NCBI RefSeq assembly: GCF_029867415.1
Contig: NW_026705326.1
Coordinates: forward strand, 434,001-498,000
Source of the DNA: Vicia villosa
Lineage: Eukaryota > Streptophyta > Magnoliopsida > Fabales > Fabaceae
DNA length: 64,000 bases
Reading direction: 5' to 3'
The notes beneath the pieces were generated by a model, which was not told the origin of the DNA, searched no databases, and worked only from the letters and a program-made list of their open reading frames with translations. Of the stretch, positions 35,786 to 49,582 are shown in pieces. A program made the position numbers and the translations under genes. Each line of letters starts with the position of its first letter. The stretch's first letter is position 1.

Positions 35786-37761
35786 AGGGTTTCTTTTTGA
35801 CCTAATCTATGTTTAAACAAATTCTACTACTGATGTTTGGATAGTGTGATTTGATGCATGTTTTGTTTTGACCTAATCTACTGAGGGCTTCATTTTGACC
35901 TAATCTCTGCATTGTTATATCTGTTGTTGTTATTTATGTTAGATTTTGTTATGGTGATTTGAAACTGAGAGAGGCACTGAGTTTATGTTAGATTTTGTTA
36001 TGGTGATTTAGGTTAGATTTTGTTAGGGTTGAAAACTGATCTGGATTTTAGGTTGAGAAAGTATGTTAGATTCAAGTTATAACTGCTATTTCCGTTATTT
36101 GACTGTTAGTATTGTTAAATCTAAAATTGATTTTCTGTTTGGGACGAAATCAGAATGCTAGTTATGCTTAATATCATGAATTGAATTGAATTTCTTGTGA
36201 TTATTAGAAGAAATTCTTGTTATTATGATATGTGTATGTGTATGATAATTTATGAATTTTACTCTGAAACTCTATTATGCTGCAATATACTATAGATTAT
36301 TCATTTGAAGGAAGTTTGTAATTATGTATTTTTTGTTTGTTTGTTTAGGGGAGGAATATTCTTGAAACAGATCATCCAGAAGGTCCTTTTGGCACTAAGG
36401 TCAGTGTTCTAACTTGTTTCTGAGCTCACTTAGATTTGTGTTTGCTGCTGCTTTCCTCTGTGTTGGATTAGATCTTGCTAGAGTTGATTTTGACATGTAC
36501 TTTGTAGCGGAATGATTTGTGTTTGATGACCTTTAAGTAGAAAAGTGATTTTTTGGCAAAACTAATCTTGCTAGAATGATATAACTGATTCTTGGCTTGG
36601 GATTTGGGACTAACTAGTAACTACTTTCAATCCACAATACATATATAACTTTAGGATTCAATGTTAAAACTGATTGTATGTTTTAGTGACTTGATTTGAT
36701 GAACTGATGTGCCACTACTATTGTGGCTGCTGTTCATGCTACTACTTAGTAGTTTGTTTCTTAAATTTTCTTGCATCAACTTATATTGGGTCCTATTAAT
36801 GTTTGTGCATCTCGTAAGGAAGTGTTGCTTATGTTGTAATTAGTTGTTGTTTTTATTTGGCGTAGAATAATTCAATTATTGAAATGTCTACTTTAAGTTT
36901 CGGTATCTGATATATATATATATAGTTCGTGCTATTGTATGTACACTTCTTGCTCTTAAGTAGCCATTCAGTTTACATACTTTAAGTTTCTATCAGTATG
37001 TAAACTAAAAATCATGAAGCTGTGGAAGTTTCTTATGCATATTTAGTAAATGTAGCAGAAAGAGAAAGAAAATATTATAAAAAACATGAAATCCTCCTTC
37101 TGGTATTTGTGTGTAACTGCTACTGAAGGTTACTTAAAAGGCAGCATTTGTTTGTTTCAAACACAGGGCTATTGATTTTATAAATCTGTTATGAATTTGT
37201 GTGACTCTGTTATGAATTTTATAAATCTAATTTTGTGTATTATTAAGTTGCATAGCATAGCTGCAGTGTGGTTATTGATTTCTTTTTGTTATTGATACAG
37301 CTCAATTCCCTCAAAGGAGACGAAGGAAAGCGACAACTGCATTTTATTTTTGTGTGACTCCATTTCCCTGTTTTAAGGTAACAATTTGTGTTCTTTTAGG
37401 CTTCACCATATAAATTTTAATACGTGGTAGTATATCTCATGGAATGTTTTGATTCATATGTATATGATTATATAATTCCGTTGCCGTCTAAAAATGAATT
37501 TTATAAATCAGTAATCATGTTAGTGCTTTTCTTACCTAATTAGTTGTATATTAGGTATATAATGTATATACAATAATTCTTGCAAAGATTCTGTCCCAGT
37601 AATTCCATTTATATACAATAATTTTGTCCCAGTAATTTTTTGGTTGCTCAGCACATGTTTTGGTACTGTTAGTGCATTTTTTTATATGAATTCAGTTTTG
37701 AATGTGTTATGTGTTTTGAATGTGTTATGTGTTGTGTTTCAAATATATAGATTATCAAGCG
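35786..37761 (+). other. CACTA-2 leader/intron region
   Basis: No coding sequence found. T-rich, with several splice-like motifs and short exon-like pieces (for example AGGGGAGGAATATTCTTGAA near 36350). Probably the untranslated leader introns of the transposase gene. A small AT run is at 36909-36924. Confidence 0.45.
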
Positions 37762-38253
37762 ATGGACAAAGAGTGGACTAAATTACCGTGGTTTAGTCAA
37801 GAGTACATCAACGGTGTTACTCGATTTTTAGACTTTGCCTTCACTAAAGGAAGTCCTCAAGGAGGTGAACTTCTATGCCCTTGTGCTAAGTGTAAAAATA
37901 TATATTGGAAAACCAGGGATATTATTAGGGATCACCTAATAGCCAAAGGTTTTCTAGACGGTTATGACGTTTGGGTGCACCATGGGGAGAAACTACAAAG
38001 GTCTATGGAAATTGGTGATGGGATGGAAGATCAAGATGGATCACATGATGACATTCCTGGCTTATTGCATGACATATATGGAGATAGGGAAGAAGCACAC
38101 GGAGTTGATGAAGGTCCCAATGACGAGGCTAGAACGTTTTACAGTTTGATTAAAGAGGCGGAACAAGAACTGTACCCTGGATGCAAAGACTTCTCTTCGT
38201 TATCATTCACGATTCGACTCTACTTGTTGAAATGTCTCCACGGCAGATTGTGA
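37762..38253 (+). pseudogene. CACTA transposase (TNP2-type) N-terminal part
   Basis: MDKEWTKLPWFSQEYINGVT starts the transposase-associated domain. It continues FLDFAF, the cysteine pattern LLCPCAKCKN, then IIRDHLIAKGFLDGYDVW and HHGE, as in plant En/Spm TNP2/TNPD proteins. The frame ends LYLLKCLHGRL then a stop, at about 164 residues. Family members continue with hundreds of residues holding the catalytic core, so it is truncated by an internal deletion. The ATG at 37762 is chosen over an upstream one at 37720 because an acceptor-like ATATATAG lies between them and the family starts MDK. Confidence 0.88.
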
Positions 38254-38378
38254 TGAAGATATGGAAGAAGCTTGTGATGATCATGAAGATGTGGAAGGAG
38301 GTTATGCTGAAGATGTTGAAGAAGGTGGTTGTTCAGAAGATGTGGAAGAAGAGCAAGGAGAAGATCAAGAAGAATAGT
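38254..38378 (+). pseudogene. acidic C-terminal tail of the CACTA transposase
   Basis: In a frame different from the N-terminal part, the sequence reads DEDMEEACDDHEDVEGGYAE then EDVEEEQGEDQEE and a stop at 38376-38378. Acidic tails of this kind end some plant CACTA transposases. The frame change at the junction marks the deletion point, about 38250. Confidence 0.6.
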
Positions 38379-38600
38379 TGTTTTATGTTATCTAGCCCAG
38401 TTTTTAGAACTTTTTTTGGTTATTTTGGGATGACTCCATTTTGAGAGAAACTTGTGGTGGTACAACTTAAATAGTGTAGGGATCATGGATCAACTTAATA
38501 TGGTTGTTTTGATTTTGAATTTGGGATGAAAAACTTAGTATCCAACTATTATTAGTGGATGAACTACTATTAATGTTAATTTTATTGTTAATTTAATATT

Positions 38601-38800
<200 letters not shown>

Positions 38801-38807
38801 GTAATGA

Positions 38808-39235
38808 TACAGAAATAAACCGTGGCAGATAAATGGTTTAGAATGCATAACATGAAATAAACCGTGGCAAATAAATGGTTTAAAATGCATAACATATAAC
38901 AACGGTTTTAAATAGGTGGTCATAACCAAACCGTGGCTATATCCTGAACCAATACTGTGTCGTAAACGTTAAAATGAAACCGTGGCTTTACCATAAAGCC
39001 ACAGTTTTTAAGTCATGGCAAGATCAAACCGCGGCCTTAATCAAGTTACCTAAACCGTGGCCTAAAAATGCCACGGTTGTAAAAAAGGCGTGGTCTATAC
39101 CAAAAAACCGTGGACTTTACTTTAGGCCACGGCCGTATACTCCACAGTTGGATTTCCGTGGCCAAACCGTGGCGTAAGCGTTACGCCACGGTTATTTTGC
39201 ATATAGCCTCGGTTTTCTAGGCGTGGCAGGAGGCC
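38808..39235. repeat. right subterminal repeats of CACTA-2
   Basis: At least a dozen AAACCGTGGC motifs, mostly in the same orientation with some inverted copies near the end. This is the dense array expected of a CACTA terminus. Confidence 0.85.
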
Positions 39236-39253
39236 TTTTTTCCTGTAGTGTTC

Positions 39254-40494
<1,241 letters not shown>

Positions 40495-40830
40495 TTTCTT
40501 CCACTCTATTACCTATAAGCCACGAAGGATTATAATAGAGTAGACCAACACTTTAGATTTTAATAGAGTAGACCAACAATGTTTCAAGTTAGTAGCCTTA
40601 TTAAAAGTTATTAGAGATTTCAATCCAAGTCCTCCCTTCTTAAATGGTTTGCAACACTTATGCCAAGCTACAATAATTAGCTTTCTTTTCTCCACTCATG
40701 ACTCCATATAAGAAATTTCTGATCCACATTTCAATGTCTTGAAGAGCTTTCATAGACCAATCATATATTTGAAAGGAATGAAAAATCATGCTTTCAGCCA
40801 CATCCTTAAAAGCGTAAACAAAAAAAAAAA
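40495..40830 (-). pseudogene. LINE ORF2 remnant (post-RT region)
   Basis: On the minus strand KLIIVAWHKCCKPFKKGGLG then LKSLITFNKATNLKHCW matches the segment following reverse transcriptase in plant LINE ORF2 (family VAWKKCCKPFEEGGLGIRSL). Upstream IEMWIRNFLYGVMSGEKK is in another frame. Short and frame-broken. Confidence 0.75.
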
Positions 40831-40984
40831 AGTTTTCGTTGACCCATTATATTAATAAATTTGAAAATGGAATAAAAAAGTTTATTTAAATCCCATTAGG
40901 AATGATTTAATATTAGAACTATATTTAACGTGAGTGTAAAAAATTTTCTCTAATAAATTTAAGATATTCAAATTTTCTCAAGAA

Positions 40985-41158
40985 CAATTATAAATATATA
41001 AATTTATAGAGTTTATATTAAATTTAATAGTTGTATGAGTAAAAATTCTTATATTATTTTGGTCTTTAAATATATTTTCGTTAATTAAAAAAATTAATTC
41101 TTTTAATATATTTTAAATATTTTATTTTAAAGATAATTTTAGACTTCAAAGTAGGTTA
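40985..41158. repeat. right copy of a dispersed inverted repeat
   Basis: Reverse complement of 30610-30780, roughly nine in ten bases identical. It lies between two LINE remnants of opposite orientation. Confidence 0.8.
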
Positions 41159-41189
41159 CTCATTGTAAATTGTGGGATCACAATAAAAT

Positions 41190-42255
41190 TGAACAAATAT
41201 TTACTAATGAGATTGCTAATAATATATTACAGGTTCCCCTTTTGGAAGATGTTATGGATGATCGGATTGTTTAGAAGGGAGAGCGAAATGGGATATATAG
41301 TGTTAAAATAGACTATAAAATTTGGGGACAGAAGGTGTATCATCTCAAAAATAGAAGTATGGTTGAGGAGTGGGGGAGTCTTTGGAAAATTAAAGCATCA
41401 CATAAGACAAAATATCAGATCTGGCGCTTATGTCGGGGTTTCCTTCCTACTAGGAAAATCCGCAGACACCACTATGTTCATTGTCCCGCTAGTTGTCAAT
41501 TGTGTAATATGGAAGTGGAGGATGAGTGGCACATTCTTTTTTATTGTGTGTTAACTAATAATTGTTGAACTGTTGCAGATATTGACCATATCATTGGACC
41601 GCAGATTGCTACATTTAATAACGCGTGAGATGTGATTCAAGACGTTTGTTGTTAGGAAGATACTAAAGATGCAAGGAAATTAGCGGTTGTAATTTGGGTG
41701 TTATGGAATAACATGAATAATTGGATCTGGAATGAAGAGAAAAAAGATGCTAATCACTTAGACGCGCAAGAATATCATATGTGGCAAGAGTGATTCTTGG
41801 TCCAAGGGTCAACGGGTGACGACACTAATGGAATTCACCACCAGGCTGCATGGCAACCACCTCAACCGGGTTGGTTGAAGTGCAATGTGGATGCGTAGTT
41901 TAATGAGAGTCTTGACATGAGGCAATTGTTGAAGTGGAGGCAATTGTTTTGAAGGAAGCAATCCAAGGAGCAATCAACTTAATATTGAAGCACATCAATG
42001 TTAAAAGTGACTCTTAACTAGTGGTTCAAGCAACTCATGCTACTTCATCTGGTAATTTTGAATACAATATGATTATGAATAGTATCCAGAATCTTCTAAT
42101 TTCTCGAAATGACTTTCAGGTCAAGTTTGTTAAACGCCAAGCTAATTGTGTTGCTCATATTCTTGCTAGGGCGGCCAATTCTTGGTCTCGACGCATGATT
42201 CTATATTTGAGTCCTCCTTGTATTAAACGATATTTATTTAATGATATGAATTGAT
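41190..42255 (+). pseudogene. LINE ORF2 C-terminal remnant (zf-RVT and RNase H)
   Basis: WGSLWKIKASHKTKYQIWRL, RKIRRHHYVHCPASCQLCNM and EDEWHILFYC match the zf-RVT domain. Farther on GWLKCNVDA and, in another frame, FQVKFVKRQANCVAHILARA match the plant RNase H-like domain that ends some LINE ORF2 proteins. Many stops. It belongs to a LINE type with RNase H, unlike the LINE at 202-10346. Confidence 0.8.
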
Positions 42256-45200
42256 TGTGCTTTTGTCAAAAAATGACACTCATTTTAAAACAGAGAGCGT
42301 AGTAATTATTACTATATGTGTTTTAAAATGGCAAAAAAAATATGAAAGTATGTAAATAATTAATCAATACATGAGAAACAGTCTCACAGACTCACTAAAT
42401 TTTTTTTACTCACTTTAAAAATTCTTATACAAAGTTACATTGATTAACTCAACAAATAAAAAAATAAATGTTACATGGACAAATGTGGAGGTCTCAAGTT
42501 TTATGTCATTTGCCTCCTCCACACACCCCCTGCCGATGTTGCCACCGAATCTGAGGGTGTGGGCGTAAAGAGGTTAGTGGCCGCTTGTAGATGACATTTG
42601 AGCACTTAAGCAATAAAAAATAGACAACACTTAAGAAGTGTTACACTATGCGAAAGGTTGCAACACTTAATAAATAATATTTTTGAAATGATATGTTTCA
42701 TCAAGAATCGCAACCTTATAAAACAAGATTACTTGACCTATGCATTCATTATTCCAATTTTAAAAATAAAAAAAAATATATTACAAAAATATATCCTCTT
42801 CAATAAAAATTATAGATTTCATCTTTCTCATCAGTTTTGTGCAAAGTCAAAGTGCAAAGAATTAAGGTTTTAGAAAATCATACATTTATCCTTACTAAAT
42901 TTTTCTTTAAAATTTATTTATAACATTTAAAATTCTAAAATATATGTTACAAAACTATATCAAAAATATATTTCTACATTCAATTACTACTAAGTCAAAC
43001 AATGGCCTAAAGGATTCTTCAAATAAATTGACATAAAAATATTCAACCTTCAATCTCTTTAAAGTACATATAATAAACTGAAAATGACATCCATTCAAAT
43101 GTGTTATTATGATATAGATTCGAAAATGACTCATAAAATCATTACAATCCATCTGTTCTATGATGATGACTAACTTGTTTTTTATTAGTTGCAGTTAAGC
43201 CACTGTGCATGCATGCATGCATGTGCCTAACTATTGCAGAAATTATTTATCCAAAAAAATGATGAAGTGCAAAATTTGCAACACATTCAATGAATTTTTC
43301 TGCACATTAACTGTGTCAGAAAAGACTTATTTGACATTGAAACAATAACTTTAACTTGACAATTACTATATGATATTTGATCAACTTTAGACATAGAATA
43401 CTTTTGAGTCATTCCTTGAGAATTTAGAATATTTCTTCCACCGCTTTGTCAAAAGATAGATTGAATTTGATTCTCATGATCAATTCATGTTTCTAACAAC
43501 TTTAATTAAGCATTCATAGAGCATATAATCAAAAATTCATGTGGCATGTTTTTTTCATTTACATAGTTCGAGAAGGTGTTTCTTACAACCGATCAAAAAT
43601 ATATAAAAAAAATACAAAAACTAAAACATAAAAAGGGAAAAAAAAATTCAAAGCAAGAAATGATCACGCCGTAGACGAATTCCTAAATCATACCGAAATC
43701 ATAAAGGTTGTGGCCGGCGATGTCTGTAGACTTGATGGAATCAACGAAGGATGCAAAAGTATCTGCATACACTCTGATGTTCAAGTAAGTACGAGTGAAG
43801 AGATAGTGAGCAAAAATTTAGAGTGAATAAAATACATGTCCCTCTTGGAGAGGAGTGTATTTATAATATTGAGTCCAGCCCAGAGGCGCATGACCAATGG
43901 TCTTTGTTATAGGCCGAGAATCTAGACCCATATCAGATGACTGTCAGGATTCTCACGTGAACATGGAGATGAGCAACACATGTTTATCATCCTAGGTCAA
44001 CTTCCTCGAGATTCCCAAATCGTGGGTGGACTTGCCCGTTGCAGAAGGCAAGACGATTTCTTTTGTCACGCGAAGAGTGGGGAAACAGATGATGACGTGT
44101 CCTCAAATGAGGAGCACGTGGAGAATGTGTTCTTTACTTTACTGGCCCTAACGGATTGGACCTGCATTGTGGGCCGTCCTCGACGTAGACATGGATTGGA
44201 TTATGCTCGACGTTGGGTCAGTCACAGGTCTGGTCCAGAACAATAATGAATTTGATCCACAATTCAAAGTTGAAGCAAATTTAAAGTTTTGCATGTCATA
44301 CATATCTTTAGGTTTTGTTTGGAAATTTGGAGGGGACAATAAGGGAGAACTTTCAAAAACGAATATTTAAAAAAATATAAATAAAATTTCGACAATTTTT
44401 AAAAGTATAATTTTGTATAGAATGATAAAAGAATGTCTGTCGTTATGATATTTTTAATTTTTAGAATATTATAACGTAAAAGATATTTGAAAATTTTATA
44501 TAAGTCTTTCAAAACTCTTTTTACTACAAATTTTAAATTTCTCTAATTTAAAAGGTTGTTGATGTTATGAATAAACGCAAACCCTCGCAACCAAATCTTT
44601 CGATTCTTTTCACTCAATTCGACCTTTTTTTTCTTTCAAAATCCTTCTTTTTTTTTTTTTTCCTCCAAACTCTGAAACAAACTCTTAAAAAACATTTCTA
44701 ATAGAGAAGTTTACTATAGAACGCTCATGATTGATAAGTTTATCTATACAACTGTTTTTTTCTCTATAAATATGGAAGTAGACCATATTCAACTTCACGT
44801 TTTTGTAAGTAAACCGTCTATTTTGAAGTCTCAATGTATTAAAATCTATATCCTCACCTACACGAGAAGATAATCACATTTAATGAATGTCATAGACTAA
44901 ATAAAAAAATTTCTTTAAGTTAGAATGGTAAAAATATGACTATTTTTGCTAAATTCAACTTTCACTGACCTTCATAAACATTCAAAAGTTGTTAGATAAA
45001 AACTTCAACTTAACTATTTTTCGACTCTGATAAAACATAAAAAAAGAATATATTTAATTGCAGTTTATCTGCGACAAATATGTAGAAAGATTTTATTTAA
45101 TTGTTATTTGATTACGAAGAAAAAAGAAGTAGATTTTATATAGCATAGCATATCTTACAATTCACAAAACTAAACCATGAAATCCTTTGAGTACAACTTG

Positions 45201-45504
45201 CATTGAGTTGTAACTTTCTACACCTCACAAAATGCTTTTTTTTTTTCAACATAACTTTATGTGTTGCTTCTTTTAATGTTTAAATTGAAAGCTAGAGTTG
45301 TTGTTCTTTAACTATCAAAAAGTGAAAACTAGTAAAGGTGGCCTTGTTTTAAGGTCATTCGTACAGAATGGTCCCCTCATAAGGAACTAATACCTTATTT
45401 GAGTTGAGCTGGAAAGATATTTCTTTTGCTAAAGCAAGATTTTTCAAGTAGCATAGCATGCATGCCACATGGTATATGTTAATATTCCACATATGAACAA
45501 TTAA
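42256..45504. other. intergenic with weak repeat remnants
   Basis: At 42271-42303 GACACTCATTTTAAAACAGA resembles the inverted end of a Stowaway/mariner MITE; the partner was not found. At 43205-43222 GCATGCATGCATGCATG is a short palindromic run. The stretch about 43650-44250 is GC-richer, with a TATA-like segment and CACGTGG, and resembles an antisense LTR. I could not define its borders. Confidence 0.4.
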
Positions 45505-45805
45505 AGGTGTGTTTGGATTGGCGGTGAACAGAATTGATTCTAGCAGAATTGAATTTTGTAGAATAAATTTTAACAGAATTGAGTTTTGTAAAATTGATTT
45601 ATGTTTGGATACATTTATATAAAAGTGAGTTGAACAATAAATTTCAGTGTAAAAATCACTCAGAATCAATTCTAGAAGTAGAATTAATTCTAGAGCCAGA
45701 ATCAATTCTACTTTTGATAAAACAAACATATCATTATTATCCAGAATCAATTATACACCTCTAGAATTGATTCTGAGTTTTCCAAAAGCCAATTCAAACA
45801 TGCTA
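45505..45805. mobile_element. probable Tourist-like (PIF/Harbinger) MITE
   Basis: AGGTGTGTTTGGATTGGC at the left faces GCCAATTCAAACATGCTA at the right (13 of 18 bases pair), flanked by TAA on both sides (45502-45504, 45806-45808). It is 301 bp and contains many AGAATTGATTCT-type motifs in both orientations. The TAA duplication and GTTTGGATT ends fit PIF/Harbinger MITEs. Confidence 0.6.
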
Positions 45806-46379
45806 TAAATATATTAGACCAAAACATGGCTAAGTCATGTATGATGCTTGATCCATTCCCCACGTTTTATGCTACATTTTTGTGGCTGCATAATCCCTAA
45901 CTCTGTTTGAACAACAACATTGCTTTATGTTTTCACTCAATCATCAAAAAGCTACTCTTTTTTTAATATTAACTTTTTAAAAAAAACTTATGTATAGTTG
46001 AATAAAATTATTTTTGATTCGTGAAAGTTTGGGGTGTGATGATGTTTCGATGGTCACAACTGGATAGATGGCACCTCTCGCTTACCTCTATCTTAGAGAG
46101 AGAATTCAATGGCGATCATTATCATTAACTTTGACTAGCAATCCCTTATTGAGAAGGATGTGGTTCAGCTCTTGGATAAATTCAAGGTCATTAGCTCATA
46201 TGGAAATAATGTCTTTCATCCCTCCAGCTGAAAGAATGGAACATTTGACCAAATAGAAGGCTAAGTGTGGGGATCAAGAGACATATATTTCAAGAGTCAC
46301 CCAAGCGGCCTTATCACGAAGGGAGCAAGAGGCATTGCTGAAGGCGACACCCCCGTCTAGACCTAAACCCTAAGGTTCA

Positions 46380-47135
46380 GAAGCAAGGTGGAAACTTTTT
46401 TTATTGCTTCAAAGGATAATACAATAGTCATCCCATAAGAGGTTAGGGCGGGGGAACACTGTTTTCCAACTAGGGATGAGTCGCCCCCTTAAATCTCGAT
46501 GTGGGATTATCTGACAATTAATGCAATAAAATTCATTGGCGCCCGCCTCCTGTTTCCTAAAGATTTTCTTGGTGACAATCAGGCCATCCATAACATGGTA
46601 CCTTATAAAGTGTCTGACTTGGTGGAAAAACACCTACTTATGGGCCAACTAATGGCGTGAGTCCAACATGAGAAACATGTATAAGTCGTGGATAAGCTAA
46701 AGTCCAAGCACTCCATTTTCAAGGGAAACCTCTCCAAAGGTCAGGAGATAGTGAGGACATTGGTTAAAGACAAGGAGAATTTAAAAGCCAACCTTACGGC
46801 GGTGGTGTTGGACACCCAGGCCCTCGCTTTCTCAGAGAAGAGTTAGAATTAGTCCTCCGGGGAGGCCCTTCTCTCTCATAAGAAGTTTGAGGAAGAGTTT
46901 TCAATCCTTTATGATCAATTTTCGGACACCTCTTATCAACATTTTGAGTGAAAAAAGGAGCATGTAGTCTTCGTCTACCCTGAGCTATACATGAGTCAAA
47001 TGGATCTCTTCAAAGTCATATCTGATGCTTAATTAGTGGAAGAAGAAGAAGAAGAAGAAAAAGAGGTACCGCCTCCTCATGAGTCGGGCATATCTCCTTA
47101 TGGGGGATCTCAGACTGAATATAAAGGCGACAAGG
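46380..47135 (+). pseudogene. decayed retrotransposon-associated ORF (gypsy-type putative transposase domain?)
   Basis: Broken plus-strand coding reads IGARLLFPKDFLGDNQAIHN, then a Lys/Glu-rich helical stretch, then EFSILYDQFSDTSYQ and VFVYPELYMSQMDLFKVISD followed by an acidic run. The ending resembles a PEL-hydrophobic-DLSxxDPFKVV-acidic pattern I recall from legume proteins annotated as gypsy-type putative transposase or gag. Its orientation is opposite to the gag-protease remnants at 48.2-53.9 kb. Identity is tentative. Confidence 0.45.
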
Positions 47136-47497
47136 TGGGGTAAGAAAACTTTCAAGGAGGATTAGGCTCGCCAAGAGAGCATTTTAAAACAAAGACGGGT
47201 TTTGGAGGAGACCAATGAGCTTAATGCCTCGTTGCTTCTGTCTTTTGTGGATTCCTTTTCTAATTATGCCTTTAGAGTTTTTTTTTGTAATGATGCCCTT
47301 AGGGGTTCTCTATAATGACTATTGGTGCCTTAAAGATTTTTTCTTGCATTTTTCCCCTTGAGGGCTTGATTAATGAAATGATGGTCTTATATTCCTCTTC
47401 CTTATTTTTATTGAGTAAAATACCATTAACAAGTTTCTCGCCACTATATGCCTTAGTAAGGTGACAAGGATGCTTTTATGAGGATATCACTTGAATA
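47136..47497. other. no gene recognised
   Basis: Looks like 3' untranslated or spacer sequence of an old retroelement; nothing specific seen. Confidence 0.4.
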
Positions 47498-47915
47498 TTT
47501 GATTGTCTCTTGGGCAACAAGGATTCCTCCATGAGACTCCAACATGGATAATTAATTGCCTTTTGTGTGGTAAAGACTATTGCATAAGGATCCAACATAA
47601 AATATTGTCTCGTAGGCTTCAAGGATTCCTACGTGAGGATCTAGCATAAAAAATTGTTTCGTGGGCAGCAAGGATTCGTGTATGAGGATCTAACATAAAA
47701 TATTGCTTCATTGGCAACAAGGATTCTTGCATAAGGATCCAACATAAAAGATTATGTCACGGGAAACAAGGATTGTTGCCTAAGGATCCAACATAAAAGA
47801 TTGCTTCATGGGTAACAAGGATTCCTGCGTGAGGATCCAGCATAATAGATTGCCTCATGGGTAGCAAGGATTCCTGCGTGAGGATCCATCATAATAGATT
47901 GCCTCATGGGCGGTT
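47498..47915. repeat. 49-bp tandem repeat array
   Basis: About eight imperfect units containing GCAAGGATTCCTGCGTGAGG followed by ATCCAACATAA. The last complete units start at 47847 and 47896, giving a 49-bp period. Divergence increases to the left. Confidence 0.88.
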
Positions 47916-48219
47916 TTGATAAGATTCTCAACTCCAGTCCTCAATTCCTGTAAAAACTAGAGCAATAATATTCCAAAGGTTGTATAATAACATAAGTCGC
48001 CTTATTAAAAACCCTTGTGCCTTACGATTAAACACAAGTGAAAAGAGTGTCCCCCAAAAATAAAGAGTTTTTGACAAATAAACCATACTTTCAACAGAGA
48101 TGGTACCTTGTCTTAACCAATTCAAACAATAAATTCAAACAAAAAAAAAAATATAGCATAATGCCTAAAGAAACTAATCGCCTATGAATGATCTCTTTAT
48201 TTATTATCTTCATGTTCCT

Positions 48220-49577
48220 CTAGGAAAGAGTGGCCAAATCTTCATTGTCGACAAGGAGAGGGTACCTAATACATAGGTACAGTATGGACAGAGAGACTTC
48301 CAGATAGTTAAAAGCATGTTGTCCTATGATCATGTTATATGAACAAGGTGCATATATAATAAGACATCTTACCTTGATCATTATTGTGCTCTCCTCAATT
48401 CCAAATATGGTCTTGAAGGTGATGTAATCATTTACCTGCACTTGCTCGCCTGAAAATCTACCAAGAAGGCTTGAAAAGCTTTGAGGTCGTCCATGTCCAT
48501 GCGAAGTATTTTTAAAGCATCCTAATAGAGGATATCTGCAGAACTTCCCAAATCAATCAACACTCTCTTATATAACAAGGTGCATATATAACAAGACATC
48601 TTACCTTGATCATTATTGTGCTCTCCTCAATTCCAAATATGGTCTTGAAGGTGATGTAATCATTTACCTACACTTGCTCGCCTGAAAATCTACCAAGAAG
48701 GCTTGAAAAGCTTTGAGGTCTTCCATGTCCATGCGAAGTATTTTTAAAGCATCCTAATAGAGGATATCTGCAGAACTTCCCAGATCAATCAACACTCTCT
48801 TGATCTCCCAATCATTATACCTTACACTTATTACCATGGGGTGGTTATCATGTGGATGAATGTCTAATGAGCCCCTCTCAGAGAAGGTGATCTTCTAATC
48901 CAGAGCTTCCTTCTTTCTTGAAGCAAGGTTATTGGCGCGAGCCTTCAACATTTTGATTTTGGCATGCATACTTTTTGCACATGGAGCTAGGCTCCCCGCC
49001 ATGGTGTCAAGGGTGTGGTGCAGGGGCCTCTCTTCACCTCTTTGCATGGTTCCTAGCCTTTCTTGGATTTGGGGATCTAGGAGGCATCTCTCTCTTGAAA
49101 CATGAATCCGTCTGGCATCTGGGTGGAGCCATCTCTAACGTATTTCTCTAAGTAGCCTCTTAGATAAGGCATTTAATCTCCTTTTCGAGCTTGTAGAAAT
49201 CTTCTGTGTGGTAGTTCTTGACCTAGTGAAACTTGCACCACCTGCTTGGTTCAAGCCCCATGACGTTTGACTTGGCGGCTAGAAGAAGAGGAATATTGTG
49301 TTTATGGAGAACCTCACTCCATATCTTCTCATAACAATTATTCAAGTACGTGAAGTTCTATGTAGGTCTCCCGCACAGTTTGAAAGTCGTCGTGTCTCTA
49401 ATAGACGAGGTATATTGATTCATGCTCGACTATTGTAAGTTATCAGGGTTACCAATTGTCTTATCCTTAACATCATTGGCTTTTTTTTCGGTGTTTCTTT
49501 CCTCACCATTTAATATCTCATTTTGTATGCATCACTACCTCCGCAAGGGAAGCCGCGAACTCTGGTCAGCCTTGATG
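48220..49577 (-). pseudogene. Ty3/gypsy gag (C-terminal part) and protease remnant
   Basis: On the minus strand, from high to low coordinates: a gag end motif like SLAEVVMHTK (near 49540), then RWCKFH and NYHTEDFYKLEKEIKCLI (49160-49240, as in the gypsy gag KWCKYHKxxGHxTEDC pattern). Near 48280-48380 comes IMIKVRCLIIYAPCSYNMII followed by GQHAFNYLEVSLSILYLCIR, the retropepsin flank (family SYNIILGRPALN). Many stops. A 232-bp tandem duplication (48337-48800) interrupts the protease part. It is the continuation of the gag at 53415-53940, split by the solo LTR. Confidence 0.78.
48337..48800. repeat. 232-bp tandem duplication
   Basis: Copies at 48337-48568 and 48569-48800, nearly identical (for example AAGACATCTTACCTTGATCA at 48361 and 48593). 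Confidence 0.92.
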
Positions 49578-49582
49578 ATAGC
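49578..49582. repeat. target duplication ATAGC, left
   Basis: Matches 53410-53414 on the other side of the solo LTR. Confidence 0.85.

Noticed and set aside
43205..43222. GCATGCATGCATGCATG as a regulatory RY-element cluster
   Set aside because: No gene nearby; best regarded as a short tetranucleotide repeat.
47498..47915. CRISPR-like array
   Set aside because: Units are directly adjacent with no unique spacers, and the genome is a plant.
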